A DNA stretch of 64,000 nucleotides from Phytophthora sp. 'mugwort' (lineage: Eukaryota > Oomycota > Peronosporomycetes > Peronosporales > Peronosporaceae): assembly GCA_033558025.1 (NCBI GenBank), contig JAUCEF010000006.1, positions 1,116,001 to 1,180,000 on the forward strand, written 5' to 3'. Made by a program: the position numbers and the translations under genes. Each line of letters opens with the position of its first letter. Within the stretch, counting starts at the first letter, position 1. The notes beneath the pieces were generated by a model. That model saw only the letters and a program-made list of their open reading frames with translations. It did no database searches and was not told the DNA's origin. Of this stretch, positions 44,731 through 56,419 are shown piece after piece.

Positions 44731-46907
44731 TTATTCGAAAAGTTCCGCGTATGAGAATTTGTAAGCCATTCCACGCTGATCTTGGTTCTTCTTCGCTACC
44801 ACCGCCATAGCAGAACGGTGCGCTAAGCGTGCTCGCATAGACGTCTTCGCGGCAGCGCCCTCGTTCTCACTCGGCTTTGTGTACAAAGGGTCGTTCTGGA
44901 ACGCTTGCGAGACGTACGGCTGTATCGACTTGTACATTTGCATCTCTTTTCGGCGTTTATAGGGGGGGGCAGGCAGGAGTTCAATGTGGTAGGTCATGAT
45001 TCGTACCACCTTCTTCTTCGCCGTCATAACACCATCGATCTTCCGCCATAAATCCTTATCCTCCGCGGCGGACTGTGAATCCTTCTTGCACGTCACAACC
45101 CCGGGCTTAGCGCTATCCATAGAAAAAATGTGATACTGCTCCACGCCTTAAACTGGTTTGTAGAGCTCAGTCAAGAATGGCTTCTACGACTAAAACAAAA
45201 ATCTATCACGCGGCACATGAACCGTGACAGAGTTTAATACAGCCACATTGACTGCTTTTACGACGTGGCTCATTGTCCAGCACTCAGCGGTGGCCATGCG
45301 AAGATGCCCAAAGCCGCGGTTGCACAAGTTATTCGTATGACACTTTACGAAGAACTTGAAGTCCACGTGCTCAAAAGTACCATGTTGACGAGGGTCAGCA
45401 GGAACTTGATAACATAGTTAATCTTATTTTGACCCGAGCAATTGTCCGCATACACAATAAGTCTGGTTTTGCCGGACGGCACAAGCTTTGTCTCGACAAA
45501 GTTAGCCAGCAAGGAGTCGACTTTATTGCTGCCTTTGCCACTGGTATTTTCGGCGTTGATGCAGTTCGTCTGGTCGTTGCCGTTCTCGTGGTAAATACCG
45601 AAGCAGCTCACTGACAGCAGCGAGCAAAACTACCATTGTGACGGTGTATTGGCAACGCTAGGAATAGTCAGGTTCTGCAGGACAATGACAGGATGCTCTC
45701 TGGACCACGGCGACTTGTCTTGCTTGTGTTTTCGCCTGTAAGTAATTAAAAATTTATCAACATCCACATCACATTATACCGAGGATAATAAAATGTTGCT
45801 TTCGTCCCTCAGCAAATTTTATTTCATGTGCCGAGCTGATTCAGTATGACGCCGACTGCTTCCGTCTTCTCCGTCGTGACGCCACCTCGCATCCCGGTGT
45901 GGTAAATAGCGCAAAGGGCGCATACATTGTTGCGCGGAGACCGAATCCGTATCATAGGACAGTGCAGTGTAAAGGGCTTCCGCATCGTGGCTCGCGCAGG
46001 CTCACGCACTCTCAGGACAGACTCCACAAAGGCGTGCATCCCATCCCAAATTGCGTCCCAAGTGAAGTGCGCGGGTAGCAGTACGTACTTGTCACTGCTG
46101 TAGTATTTTTGGCGATCTTCTTGCATCCAAACGCGCACTAAGACCACCTCTCCCACCTCCTCCGCAAAAAATGTAGACCACTGCACTAGCCAAACACGAC
46201 GTCTACTTGCGACGCGTTCTTGTTGAGCTTATTTCCATGTCCTTGACTGCCATGCTGCCATCACGAATGCGGGTCTTGTACCTCTGCAGGATCATCGGTA
46301 CAACTCCGTAGCAGCGGGCGAAGATTGGGCGACACACTTGGCCAACGAACGGGAGATACTAGTTAAATCTCTCTCGATCACCACTTCCCCGCTTGCGGTG
46401 GACCGATACTTGCATGAGCACGGCTAGCAGTGTGCCAACTCGTATTCTTCTCCTTTGTCATCTGTGACAATGAACACAATAGAGAAGACAGCTCCTTCGC
46501 CTTACCACGCACGCAGCAGTTCTCGCATGAGTCTGAGTTGATAATCCCAGTCACTGAACCGTGAGATCAACGTCAAATAAAAAGTTGTTCAAGTCACCCT
46601 CCGACACAGCAGCGCTTGCTTCACTCTCTGCTGTCAAAACCTCTTCATCACTATTCTCGCCCGACTGAGGCGAGAAGTCTTCATCGCCACTATCTTCATA
46701 CTCTTCACTCGAACCGGTCTCATCCTCCGCACCCGTACAGCCCTCGATACTTTCTTCACACGGTGAATCACCTCCGCTGTGGCTGGCGACATGCACCACA
46801 GGCCTAGACTGGTACTGGTCCTCGTCTCTTTCAGATCGGGGGGGGGGGGCTGCAGCAGCAGGTGGGTCGCGAGGTGGCGGGGTATTGCGCGACTGGTGGC
46901 TCTGCAT
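44731..46907 (-). pseudogene. DUF7869-like protein with YADNCSGQNK motif, putative element-encoded
   Basis: The ATG at about 46907 gives a Pro/Ser/acidic N-terminus (MQSHQSRNTPPPRDPPAAAA; a 12-G run at 46838-46849 encodes its Pro run). Then: an RNNVCALCAIYHTG Cys box at about 45930; an intron-like gap ending TTACAG at about 45725-45840; PVIVLQNLTIPSVANTPSQW; FGIYHENGNDQTNCINAENT; LIVYADNCSGQNKINYVIKF at about 45446; FKFFVKCHTNNLCNRGFGHL (45290-45360); and a C-terminus running to 44731. The DNC-x-GQNK-N box and following His/Cys-rich block are typical of the DUF7869 family, many-copy proteins thought to be mobile-element encoded (family knowledge, function unproven). Several frame changes and stops. 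No matching ends were found, so the boundaries of any element are unknown. Confidence 0.6.
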
Positions 46908-47314
46908 TGTAGTGATTCTCGATCTGGTTGAAAGCGTCGATACACCCCGTTAAGGTTTTGAATTTACGAAAGGCGGATTCTCCAAACTTCGCTTACGTAC
47001 GAATTTCTATTGGGCAACTTCAATGCCGAATATCACGATAACTCTCAATGGCATGTTAGTAACTTTTTGTTGCCTTTGTCTCATATAGGGAGGAATGGTG
47101 CGCTGCGTACCTAAATCGATCTAAAACTGTACTAAAAGTACCTAATAGCCCTAGGAAACATACTTATTTTAGGTCCGTTTTGGAACAAAATACGGTATAT
47201 GGGTATTTGTTGTTATAGTTGAAATCGGAATGAATATAGTTGTTCGGAAAATGCAAATTTACCCACCGAACCCACGCCACTGCTTTATCCGCCAGACGGT
47301 ACCGCTAATCAGTC

Positions 47315-47354
47315 CTACAGCTTCGGAGGGACGACAGGATATGATACCTGGGTG
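47315..47354 (-). pseudogene. last codons of the MULE 4 transposase, left of the Copia insertion
   Basis: Minus-strand continuation of the frame that ends at the right edge of Copia (53375). It reads on to a TAG at 47315-47317 after QVSYPVVPPKL. Kept separate because 6 kb of Copia lies between. Confidence 0.7.
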
Positions 47355-47606
47355 TGTTGGAGAAATGAGCAGCTGAGGACGACTATGTTTAATACACAAC
47401 CTCTCATATATACTTATACGATGTATAAATGTGCTTATGTGTTGTCTACATGCAAATGGTGTACCCACATAAGGTATCCATCTATCGTTCATTGAATATC
47501 AGTTCTAGTTGGTTCTAGTTGCTTGTGCCTTCCTAACAACTCAATCATAACTTCTGTTACATCCTTCTACCCAAGTCTCTTCCAATCTAGGTCCTACACC
47601 TAAACA
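47355..47606 (+). repeat. Copia 5' LTR
   Basis: 252 bases, TGTTGG...AACA. It matches the 3' LTR over most of its length (for example GGTATCCATCTATCGTTCAT and TCCTAACAACTCAATCATAA). It is longer than the 3' LTR because of about 30 extra bases near 47407-47450. The first bases inside the element read GATTATGAGCCC, a possible but unproven primer-binding site. Confidence 0.93.
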
Positions 47607-47610
47607 GATT

Positions 47611-50600
47611 ATGAGCCCAAACGCAAGACTCAAGCGCCGACGACCGCGATTTTGCGCGCCTTAACGGCCGGAACTTCGTCATCTGGAAGACACGAGTGAC
47701 CGCCACCCTCGAAGGCAAGAACGTCATCGGCTTCGTCACCAAGCCGGCTACGCAGGCGACAAGGACTACGACTTCTCCTCTGGTGAAGACCCCAACCCTG
47801 CGCTGGCTGACATGGACGAAATGGAGGCCGCGCTAGACGCCGCTGGGGCGCCAATGCCAACGACATCGGGGGACTCCTCATGGAGTGAGTCCTCCTCCGA
47901 CTCAAGTTCGGAGGCCGTCACCGCTGGAGACGACGGCGACGTGGAAATGGGGCAGGTACAACCACCCTTAATCCAGTCATTCACTGTAAAAAAGTGTGAT
48001 GAACTGAAGCGGGCTGAGAAGCTGAAGGCCAAGAGCCTGAAGCTGAACTCGAAGAAGCTAAGGCTCGATGAAGCCAAAGCCAAAGCGTTCCTCATCAAAA
48101 CCATTGACGATCAACACATTCTCATGGTGAAGGACAAGACTACGGCGTATAAAAAAATTCACACGATCTGTAGAAAGTAAGAAGGTGCCGCCGTCCACGG
48201 CGATCCGTCTACACCCAGTCGTATCTGATGACCCTCAAGTACGAGGAAGGCGCCGATCTCGTGGCGTTCATCATCGACTTGGAAGATCGCCCTGGAAATG
48301 ACGGTCGTAGCGACCAAGGAAAACGAAACAAATTTCACGGTCGACGCAACCAAGAAGGCAACGGATCCGACAATAGTGAGTATGGCATAACTACCATCAC
48401 AACACTCGGCCTTACACGGCAAACCGAGGACGTGAGCTTACTGCTCAAGTAGGACACCACGATCCAACATGGACGATCGATTCCGGATGCACTCGCCACG
48501 TCACGTCCCAGCACAGGTTTGAGACCGTAAGCCGACCACGGGCAAGTCCATCACAATCGGAGGCAATCACCAAATACCCATTACAGGAACTGGTGACGTG
48601 AAGTTGACTATCAAGGACACAAAGGGAAACGATCGAGTCATTACCCCGACCAACCTGCTGTACGCTCCTGAACTCAAGTTCAACTTGCTCTCGGTGGGCC
48701 AAGCTGTTGAAAAGGACTACAAGACCAACTATCCCGACGCCAAGACATGGGTTCTGTTCTTCGACCGTGGAACCAAATTCGAACCCAAGACTGAAGATGG
48801 CACTCGCCTCTACGAATTCAATGCTCGCCCTGCGAGAACTAACCAAGTGTCCACGTGGCCAAATCCGGTACGTCTGCAATATTATACTCTGGCACAAACG
48901 AATGGGTTATCCTAACTTTCGCGTTATGCAGGATCTGGCTAAGGCCAAGAAAGTCAAGGACATGGGACTGTTGAGATTCGACTCCAGCAAAGACTACTTA
49001 TGCTCATCATGCACATGCGCAGAATCTAAACGTAACCCATTTATTAAACGATCAGTTGAAAGGACAAAATTTCCTCTTGAGAAGTTTCATACCGACAACC
49101 ATTGCCAGTTGCAACACTCTCGGGCTGCCACTACACCCTCACTTTCATCGATGACTTCTCACGCTATATGTTACATCTACATCATTAAGCGAAAGTCAGA
49201 CCTGTACGAATGCGATGAGGATTTCCGAAAGAAAGGCCGAAACATGTTTCGCGCCGATGTAGGCCAGTTCGAATACACCGAGAACATGTATAACGAAGAG
49301 ATCCGAAACCTCCAAAGCGACAACGCCCGTGAGTATGAAAGCTCGGAAGAATTATCTTCGAGAAGTACAACACATACTCTCAATTCACAAATGCCTACAC
49401 ACACTAACAAATGGTGTAGCAGATAGGAGTATGCGCACGCTGCTTGAACGAACAAGAGCTTTCGTAATTGATGGAAATTTTTCCCACGTTCGCTGGGGAG
49501 AATGCGTTAAACACGTTGCTGACCTCCTCAACATAAACTCCGATCTTTGTTACGGACATTATCGCTCCCACGAAAAGTGATTCAATCGTAAACCATCCGC
49601 ACCCTACATCAAAGTATTCAGATGCGCGGCATACGCGCAAATTGCAGAACGTTATCGCAACAAGCTCGAAAAACGAACTAAGAAGTGCATGTATCTGGGG
49701 ATTCCTTCCAATAAGAAGGGGTACAGACTTCTTAATAAACTGAGAATCGTGTATCTACAGCAGAGACATAAAATTCCGTGAATTTACTCAGTCCCAAAAT
49801 AAAACAACAGCACCGGTACCACAGTCACAGCGTCTTCCCACTATTTGACATGCTTAAACGCAATGCAACCGTCCTTACAGCTGACGAGCCCAGCGGTCTC
49901 AACAAAAAGGCAAACCACGCTCCAAAACGCACAATCAACACAAGTTTACTAGACGACCCACTTGACGTGGAACAACGCAAGGCGTAGCTTACGCAAATCC
50001 ACACATTGCTAGCTATTCGACACATTTCGGTGCCGAAAACGTAACGAGAAGCACTCCAACTACCCGAAGCACTCCACTGGAAGGTGCCTCCCGGTTTGAG
50101 TATAAATCCCTATTGGAAAACAAAACATGGACACTCACTAAACTCATAAGAGGCCGCCGAGCATTACAATGCCGCTGGGTGTTTGTCGTTAAATACAAAG
50201 GCGGCGGCGCCATCGATCGATACAAAGCACGATTGGTAATTAAAGGTTTCCTTCAAAGATATGGCATTGACTACGACAAGATATTCCCACCCGTCATCCG
50301 CATGGAAGTCCTCCGTCTTCTACTCACCATAGCAGCCCTTCTCGATCTTGAGATCCATCAAATGGACGTAAAAACAGCTTTCCTCAATGGCTTCTTAGAC
50401 GAAGAGATCTACATGACACAACCCGAAGGTTTTGCTACTAGAGGCAAAGAACACTTGGTGTGTAAATTAGTGAAGAGCCTATACGGCTTTAAACAAGCAT
50501 ATCGAATCTGGTATCTCACACTTTGTACCTTTTTGATGACGATGAAATTTCGCAAACTCGTCAAAGACCAATGTGTTTTTGTCGGTGAAGTCGATGGGCA

Positions 50601-51645
50601 TACATGCTACATTCTTTTCTAAGTCGATAACCTCCTCATCATTGCACCTACTGTTGCTACCACTACCTCCATCAAGGACGCGCTCAAAACGCGATTAAAA
50701 ATGACCGACCTTGGAAGCCCAGTATCTCCTTGGATGGTCAATAATACGTGACCGCAAAAACAGGTCCGTCTTTATCCACCAAGAGAATTACGCTACCGAA
50801 GTACCGGATCGATTCTTCCACCTAATTCATACCCCGTCGGTACGCCGACCGACCCGAGTGTCAAACTCTCACTCGACATGTGCCCTGCAACGCAGGCAGA
50901 AAAAGATGAGATGACAGCGATCCCGTACAGAGAGGCAGTAGGTAGCTTCATGTACTTAATCATGGGGACCAGGCCTGACCTAGCCCTTTTCTTCGTGAAG
51001 TTAGTCAGTTCCTTGCCAATCCAGGAAATCTCCACTGTAATGCAGTTAAGAGAGGCCTTAAGTACCTTAATGGTACACAAAACGTCGGCATTACCTTGGG
51101 AGGGCTAAGAAAGGTAGAGTTGTATAAAGCATAACGCTATCTCACTGCGTTCTCAGACACTATGCAAACTGTCAAGATACTAGGCGATCAGTAGGAGGCT
51201 TTGTGACCTACATGTGTGGTAGTCCAATCTCCTGGCAATCCAGAAAACATCACTCAGTCGTGTTGTCCACAACCGAAGCTAGAGTACATTTCTCTATGCC
51301 ACCGCATGCAGGAATTCATTAGGAATTCATTTTCCTTAGACTATTACTCGCTGAACTAAAGCATGACAGTCCAAACGCCATCACACTCTACGAAGACAAT
51401 CAGAGCTGCATCAAACTCTCGTACATGCAGAGCTCCACGGCAGATCAAAACACATAGACGTTCGTTTCCATTTCATACAAGAACAGGTGGGAACGCAAGG
51501 AATTCAGCATAGAATACTGCAACACCAAAGAAATGGTAGCAGACATTTTTACAATATCGCTTACAAAGCCAATATTCATACGGCTACGAAATGCTCTTTG
51601 TACCGCTCCAGTAATGTAATGGAAATTATCAGCAAAATATTCCAA
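47611..51645 (+). pseudogene. Ty1/Copia polyprotein relic
   Basis: Gag has FVIWKTRVTATLEGKNVIGF at about 47665 and an acidic Ser-rich tract, then KAKAFLIKTIDDQHILMVKD (48080-48130). Protease has WTIDSGCTRHVTSQH at about 48475. The pre-integrase zinc region has LWHKRMGYPNFRVMQDLAKA and CSSCTCAESK (48890-49040). Integrase begins FIDDFSRYM (about 49150) and is badly frameshifted. RT has ALQCRWVFVVKYKGGGAIDR, YKARLVIKGFLQRYGIDYDK and IHQMDVKTAFLNGFLDEEIY (50150-50420). The YVDDLLI box is replaced by stop-VDNLLI at about 50622. RNase H has SVGGFVTYMCGSPISWQSRK and YEDNQSCIKLS (51190-51420). The order protease-integrase-RT is diagnostic of Copia. Inactive. Confidence 0.9.
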
Positions 51646-51659
51646 AATATACGGGGCAA

Positions 51660-53150
51660 TTTAAAATAAAACCAATCAAAAGAATTAAGCAAAATGATTG
51701 CAATAACAAATTATAACAAAAATGTTATATTAAATAAATAAATAAATAACAATTAAATTCATACAAAAATGTGTTTTTACTATTGAATTGAACGACATAA
51801 AAGTAATATTACTACTTTACACGGTTGGACGTCATGTCCTCGGTAGCATACACTCCATCAAGCTCATGGAAATAGTGGCGAAGTTGCTCTTTCCTGCTAG
51901 GAAAAACATGGTACTCGTCATACAAAGCGATCACCAACCTTGACACACGCAATACAGTGCCAAGTACCCTGAGCTGTCCAGGACGACGGCCAATGAAATG
52001 ATGAGGAGAGAGGCATGTTGACAATCTGCAACAAGCCCAGTGCGCAGCCCCCTTTTCTTAAAACCGGGGAGTTGTCGGTTAAGGTAGCAAAGTTGCTTAC
52101 AGCTTTTCTGCAAAGCCAAATGAAGGGCCTGAGTCGTATATATTCCCCGTAGCGCTCATGACCATGATCGACATGTGATTCAACCTTGGCCAGCCGAGTC
52201 AAAAGTCTCTTCATTACTTACGGGGTCAGAAAATCAACCTCCTGCAAAGCGTTGTTGACGTAGTATAACCAACAGTACGAGTACTTACCGGGTAGCCGAT
52301 TGGGTTTGATATTTAACCCGAAGCCGGGTTCTCCTTGGCATCTAATAAATGTGCAGGATAAAAGTATTAATATAGAGCATCATAAGGAAATAATCAATAA
52401 AGCCAACTTGATAATAAAAAACCCCAGCATTTGAGAAGCTACGAATCCGTTCGTGACCAAAAAGGCCCTGTAAGAAGCAACTCATGCCAGGTAGTCTACC
52501 GCCAAGCATCAACTTGCTAAAAATAATACAAAGTAAATAATATTCGAACCTTAAGAACTTGTAGCAGAGGGGGAGCTTTATGCGAGAAGAATCGGAAATG
52601 ATTCAATTCAAAGCTCACTCACTGTTATATACATGCATAATAACAAAGAAGCATGCACTTTCGTGTTATATCGCACTTTTGGTTCATCGCATGCTACTGC
52701 ATCGCGTACACATCCCATCTAAATTATCTCACATACCTTGTAACATCCCATCGACAATGCTGCAGCCTCGAAAGCAGCCAACAATGGCTAGCACCTAAAT
52801 AGACTCTACATGTTCTCAGATAGCGAAACCAAATATGATTTTCTACAGCAAACGCTAAGTACATGACATCTTAAGAGAGTCCAGCAATAGTACGAACGAA
52901 GCAATTGCAACTCCAACTGACGATACCACTGTCCCATTTTTTACTATTAACATTATGATACATTATATACTGTGTCCCGAACAAAAGTCCTGTCAGAAAA
53001 CGAAACCTACAGCATTGCACCTCATTGGCACGGTGGCGCGGTTTGCCCGCAACTGCCACCTCTGGGACGATAACGTCACTTGGATAAGCAGACCATTGAT
53101 CTCTCCACGGCCAAGGACAAACCTCATACCTCCCTCAGCCGCCGAGAGGC
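51660..53150 (-). other. AT-rich segment with an unrecognised minus-strand frame inside Copia
   Basis: Very AT-rich at 51660-51790 with an (AAAT)n run near 51731-51749. On the minus strand from about 52340 a frame reads NIKPNRLPEVDFLTP-stop if a GTAAGT...TTTGCAG intron (about 52244-52290) is spliced. It then continues VMKRLLTRLAKVESHVDHGH, RPFIWLCRKAVSNFATLTDN and, after a frame change, VIALYDEYHVFPSRKEQLRH to about 51812. It resembles a decayed spliced gene but I do not recognise it. 52430-53150 shows no gene. The whole segment looks inserted in, or picked up by, the Copia between RNase H and 3' LTR. Confidence 0.4.
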
Positions 53151-53369
53151 TGTTGGAAAAAAGAGCAGCTGAGGACGACTTTGTTAAATACACAACCTCT
53201 CATTGTTATCTACACGCAAATGGTGTAGTCACATAAGGTATCCATCTATCGTTCATTGAATATCAGTTCTAGTTGGTTCTAGTTGCTTGTGCTTCCTAAC
53301 AACTCAATCATAACTTCTGTTACATCCTTCTACCTAAGTCTCTTCCAACCTCGGTCCTACACCTTAACA
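53151..53369 (+). repeat. Copia 3' LTR
   Basis: 219 bases, TGTTGGAAAAAAGAGCAGC...CCTTAACA, followed by the GGGTG duplication. Differs from the 5' LTR by scattered substitutions and one deletion of about 30 bases, so the insertion is not recent. Confidence 0.93.
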
Positions 53370-53374
53370 GGGTG

Positions 53375-54690
53375 AGCTGTGAGCCATCTTCAATGCGACG
53401 GATGCGTTCGAAGAAGCGCATGAACCCGTCCTTACACACATGTACGAACGTAATGAGACTTTGGTGGGATCGCTTAAATCTTTCGGCGAAAACCGTTTGT
53501 ACGATTCGAGGGCGTTATTCGTCTTGGCCACGAGCTGTGTTCTCGGTCAGCATGTGGTGTACGTTCCACGTGCTTAGCTCGCAGTGCTTGAGCCAGGTGG
53601 AGAGGAAATGTATCCAGAAGTCGTGCCATTTTTTGTCGCCGTGCGTAGGAGATACTAATTCGGAGGTATACTCCTTTTTTCTAACTTCTCCAAAGGTCGT
53701 ACATTAAGCGTATTCAGGTCACGGCGGGCCATAATCCGCTAAGTTTTATCCTCATGGATACGCAGCGATACCAACTTGCGCCGGATTGCCTGTTTCCAGT
53801 GGAACAGGCAGCCGACTGTTTTTGCTACGGCAAACTGGTCCTTCACGCCTTGAAGCAGGGCCAGCTCAAAGTCGCAGCAAAGAGTAGCAGGATCTAGCTT
53901 TATGCCGCTCTGAACCCTGATCCAGTGCAAGATGTGCCAATAGGTCCAGTCCGACTGAGATTGAGCTAGATTGTAAAACAAGTACCACAAATATCTGTTG
54001 GCCGTGGTTGAAAACCATCATAGTTACCACCTGCTTAAACGGACTCGGTGCAATATGCAACGTCCCATCGACAAACAGCTGAATCTTTAGATAGTTGAGA
54101 AGATACAGTAGACCGGCAAGAGGAATGCCGGTAATTCGAAAAATATCGTTTTTGCTGGTGTACGTATCGTTGAATTCCATAAAGAGGCGGTCGTCTAGCG
54201 GGCTGAGAAAACGAAAGGGAGCCATTTCCAGCAGGCGGAAAATGTCAGCACCCGTGGCGTCTTGTCTAGCACGGTAGCCTAGATCAGACCGGGTCGCTTG
54301 TGTAGTAACTTGTGGCCGATGTTCTTTCCGTAGCTTGTAATCAATTATTACGAGCCCACCCCAACACGTCCGCCCAGTCAATATCTGGTCTTCAACTGCC
54401 CTTCTCTTGATCAGGATCCGCATCTCTTCTACAACATTGCGAGGTGACGCGGTTGGGGTGTCGTCACACGTGTGAGACTCCCAATAGCTTATCGTGGGCT
54501 GAGACTTGTCTCTGTCCATGTTTTCAGTTACTTCTGAGTCAGCGCATTCTTGAGTGTCACCGGTGCTAGCCTGGGGCGGGTATACGACGATCTTCGCCAA
54601 GCACCTGGTCTTCCTGTACTTGGCGCAGCTGTAGTACCGAGTGCCCTCGTATTCGACCTTTACGTTGTATTTGTGGCCTTCGTACTCCAT
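53375..54690 (-). pseudogene. MULE 4 transposase relic, main part
   Basis: ATG at 54688-54690. A FLYWCH-type finger opens the protein (YEGHKYNVKVEYEGTRYYSC, KYRKTRCLAK, ESHTC; 54470-54690). Then come LGYRARQDATGADIFRLLEM and FRFLSPLDDRLFMEF. The DDE core has IQLFVDGTLHIAPSPFKQVV (first Asp, about 54070), YWHILHWIRVQSGIKLDPAT and CCDFELALLQGVKDQFAVAK (second Asp and Glu, about 53870), then GCLFHWKQAIRRKLVSLRI. The C-terminal block to 53375 has LSTWNVHHMLTENTARGQ and FERIRRIEDGSQLT. Frame changes at about 53990, 53870 and 53740. The final codons lie beyond the Copia at 47315-47354. Confidence 0.85.
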
Positions 54691-55099
54691 GGCAGGTGTC
54701 GGTGTAGTGTTTGCTGTGTCAGGCTGTATTGAAAGTGTGAAAGGAATATTGCAAGCAAGAGTGATATTCTTAGGTTAGGTCAGAACTGCGCACGCGTTGC
54801 TAGTGTGAGTCTACACTCAACACTATTGAGCTGGACATTGCACGTTGACTATCAGAGAGCTGAGATCACACGGAGCCTAATTTTAAAATCGCACGTCGAA
54901 GCTGAGGTTATGTGCAGGATAAATTTAGGTTTTAGGTTAAGTTGGACTCTTTTAAGGTCCGTTTTAGAACTCCATCGGTACTTAACTTAGGTTTGTCTTA
55001 GGTGATTATGGACATTTTTATGTCTTTTAGGTACGTTTTACATCGATTTTAGGTCTGCAGCAAAATGTCCCTATATGGATCCTCAAAGTAGGTGTATTT
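54691..55099. repeat. 5' non-coding region and right terminal repeat of MULE 4
   Basis: Contains repeated TTTTAGGT(A/C)CGTTTT and TTAGGTTTTAGG words at 54920-55060. The outer 80 bases are the inverted partner of 47082-47160. AAGTAGGTGTATTTTCAA at about 55086 recurs as AAGTAGGTGTACTTTCAA at about 58716. Confidence 0.6.
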
Positions 55100-56321
55100 T
55101 CAAGAACGTCGCCTGCTCAACTCTAGCAGCGTTGCGCTAGTTGTGCTACTCGCGGTCTGGTTGCTCGCAAAAGCGGCGATACTCGATAGGATCGTCACAT
55201 TGACCAGGTTGCCATGCGACGGTGCCTGTTGGCGATTGTGGAGGATGCCCTCGATCAGTTCAACATAGCTCTTCGACTTTTCCTTAATCACAGCTACAAA
55301 GGCGAGCAGATTAGGGTGGGCCGTCGTGAAGCGCTTGTTGAGGTCCCTGTTGAACCGCCCAACCGCATTGTCGGTGCAGTTCATGATATCGGTGGTCTCC
55401 GCAATTGCGTTGACGTACCACATCCCCGGATCGTAGTTGCGCATCCATGTGCACTTGAAGTTTAGCCTAAAAGTGTCCCATTTGACTCATCAACACGACT
55501 GCGGACGAATACCCTTTTCTGCATATATAGCAATCGGGATGACGGTCAGCACATCTAAGACACCGGACGCCATGATGTGACTGACCGTCTCCTTCGGAAT
55601 GTGCAGGTCGATCAGCTTGCGGCGTAAGGTCTGTTTCCAGTTGAAGAGGCAGTCTACGATAGGAACCCCGGACCACCGTTGGCGTACAGCGTCCAGCAAC
55701 CCCATCTCGAAGTCACACGTGACGTAGCTAGGGTCAATCTGGAGTTTTCATGATATCATTGTCGAGCAGGCGCTAGTAGGTATCTTCCAGCTTGTCCGGC
55801 AGTAGCACGTAGAAACCAGACAAGTAGAGATCGTAGGCAGGATTATAGCCCATCACGATGGCGAGCTCGGAAAACGGCTATGGGCAAACCTCGAAAGTGC
55901 AGTCGAGAAGAGCGGGTTCTTGGCGTATTTGAGCAGACGAAGCAGATCCGGGTGCGCAAACCCGATCATGCACTATATTACGACCGCGTGAGCGTAGCCG
56001 TAGTGAAATTGCAGGAAGGGGTGCTGGTCGTCCAGGCTCACGAAGACACCGTCCGTAGATAGTTTATTTTGGGATCACAAATTTGGGTATGGGCTCATTT
56101 TCGTGGTGTACTCTCCCTAGTCGTCCTGTCACCCACTCCAACTTCCGTAAAAAGTGGAATTTTTCCACCACTGATTGCTGTCTGGCAGCAAATCGCCGCC
56201 AAGCAGGGATGGAAAATTCCACATTCTTGATGAAATCGGGGTGGGTTATTAAATCCAATCTTGGATCATTGCTCACAGCGTGCAGTGAATATTGTTGGAA
56301 GCTACACCCACCGCAGTCCAC
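55100..56321 (-). pseudogene. MULE 5 transposase relic
   Basis: Minus strand, fairly continuous. Order: DPRLDLITHPDFIKNVEFSI and RRFAARQQSVVEKFHFLRKL (56064-56321); VFVSLDDQHPFLQFHYGYAH (about 56000); FAHPDLLRLLKYAKNPLFS (about 55930); FSELAIVMGYNPAYDLYLSG and FYVLLPDKLEDTY (about 55790-55880); CDFEMGLLDAVRQRW and DCLFNWKQTLRRKLIDLHIP (55600-55710); then NCTDNAVGRFNRDLNKRF and a Thr/Ser-rich C-terminus. The CDFE-x-xLLDAV block holds catalytic acids as in MULE 4. The N-terminal finger is missing. Stops at about 55745 and 55975 plus frame changes. Its 3' end directly abuts the MULE 4 right end. Confidence 0.8.
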
Positions 56322-56419
56322 CGCGACATACGTCGTTATCTAGGCGAACAATAGCCTCATTTTATTTATACAGCCTCAACGCCAAGCTACATCACACTAG
56401 ACGCTTCTCTTCACCCGTC

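Larger units (their letters stand above)
47355..53369 (+). mobile_element. Ty1/Copia retrotransposon with both LTRs and 5-bp target duplication
   Basis: LTRs at 47355-47606 and 53151-53369, both starting TGTTGGA and ending AACA. The target duplication GGGTG is at 47350-47354 and 53370-53374. The internal region carries gag, protease, integrase, RT and RNase H in Copia order. A foreign-looking 1.5-kb AT-rich segment (about 51660-53150) lies between RNase H and the 3' LTR. Confidence 0.95.
47082..55077 (-). mobile_element. MULE 4, interrupted by Copia
   Basis: The left end (47082 to about 47160) and the inverted right end (about 55000-55077) both begin CATATAGGGA and share GCTGC followed by ACCTAAA(A)TCGAT and TAAAAC, plus further AGGTCCGTTTT-type blocks. 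Without the Copia (47355-53369) and its one duplicated GGGTG, MULE 4 would be about 2 kb. No direct target duplication was visible at the outer ends. Confidence 0.72.

Noticed and set aside
47607..47620. Copia primer-binding site
   Set aside because: GATTATGAGCCC follows the 5' LTR but does not clearly match the 3' end of an initiator tRNA, so it is not called.
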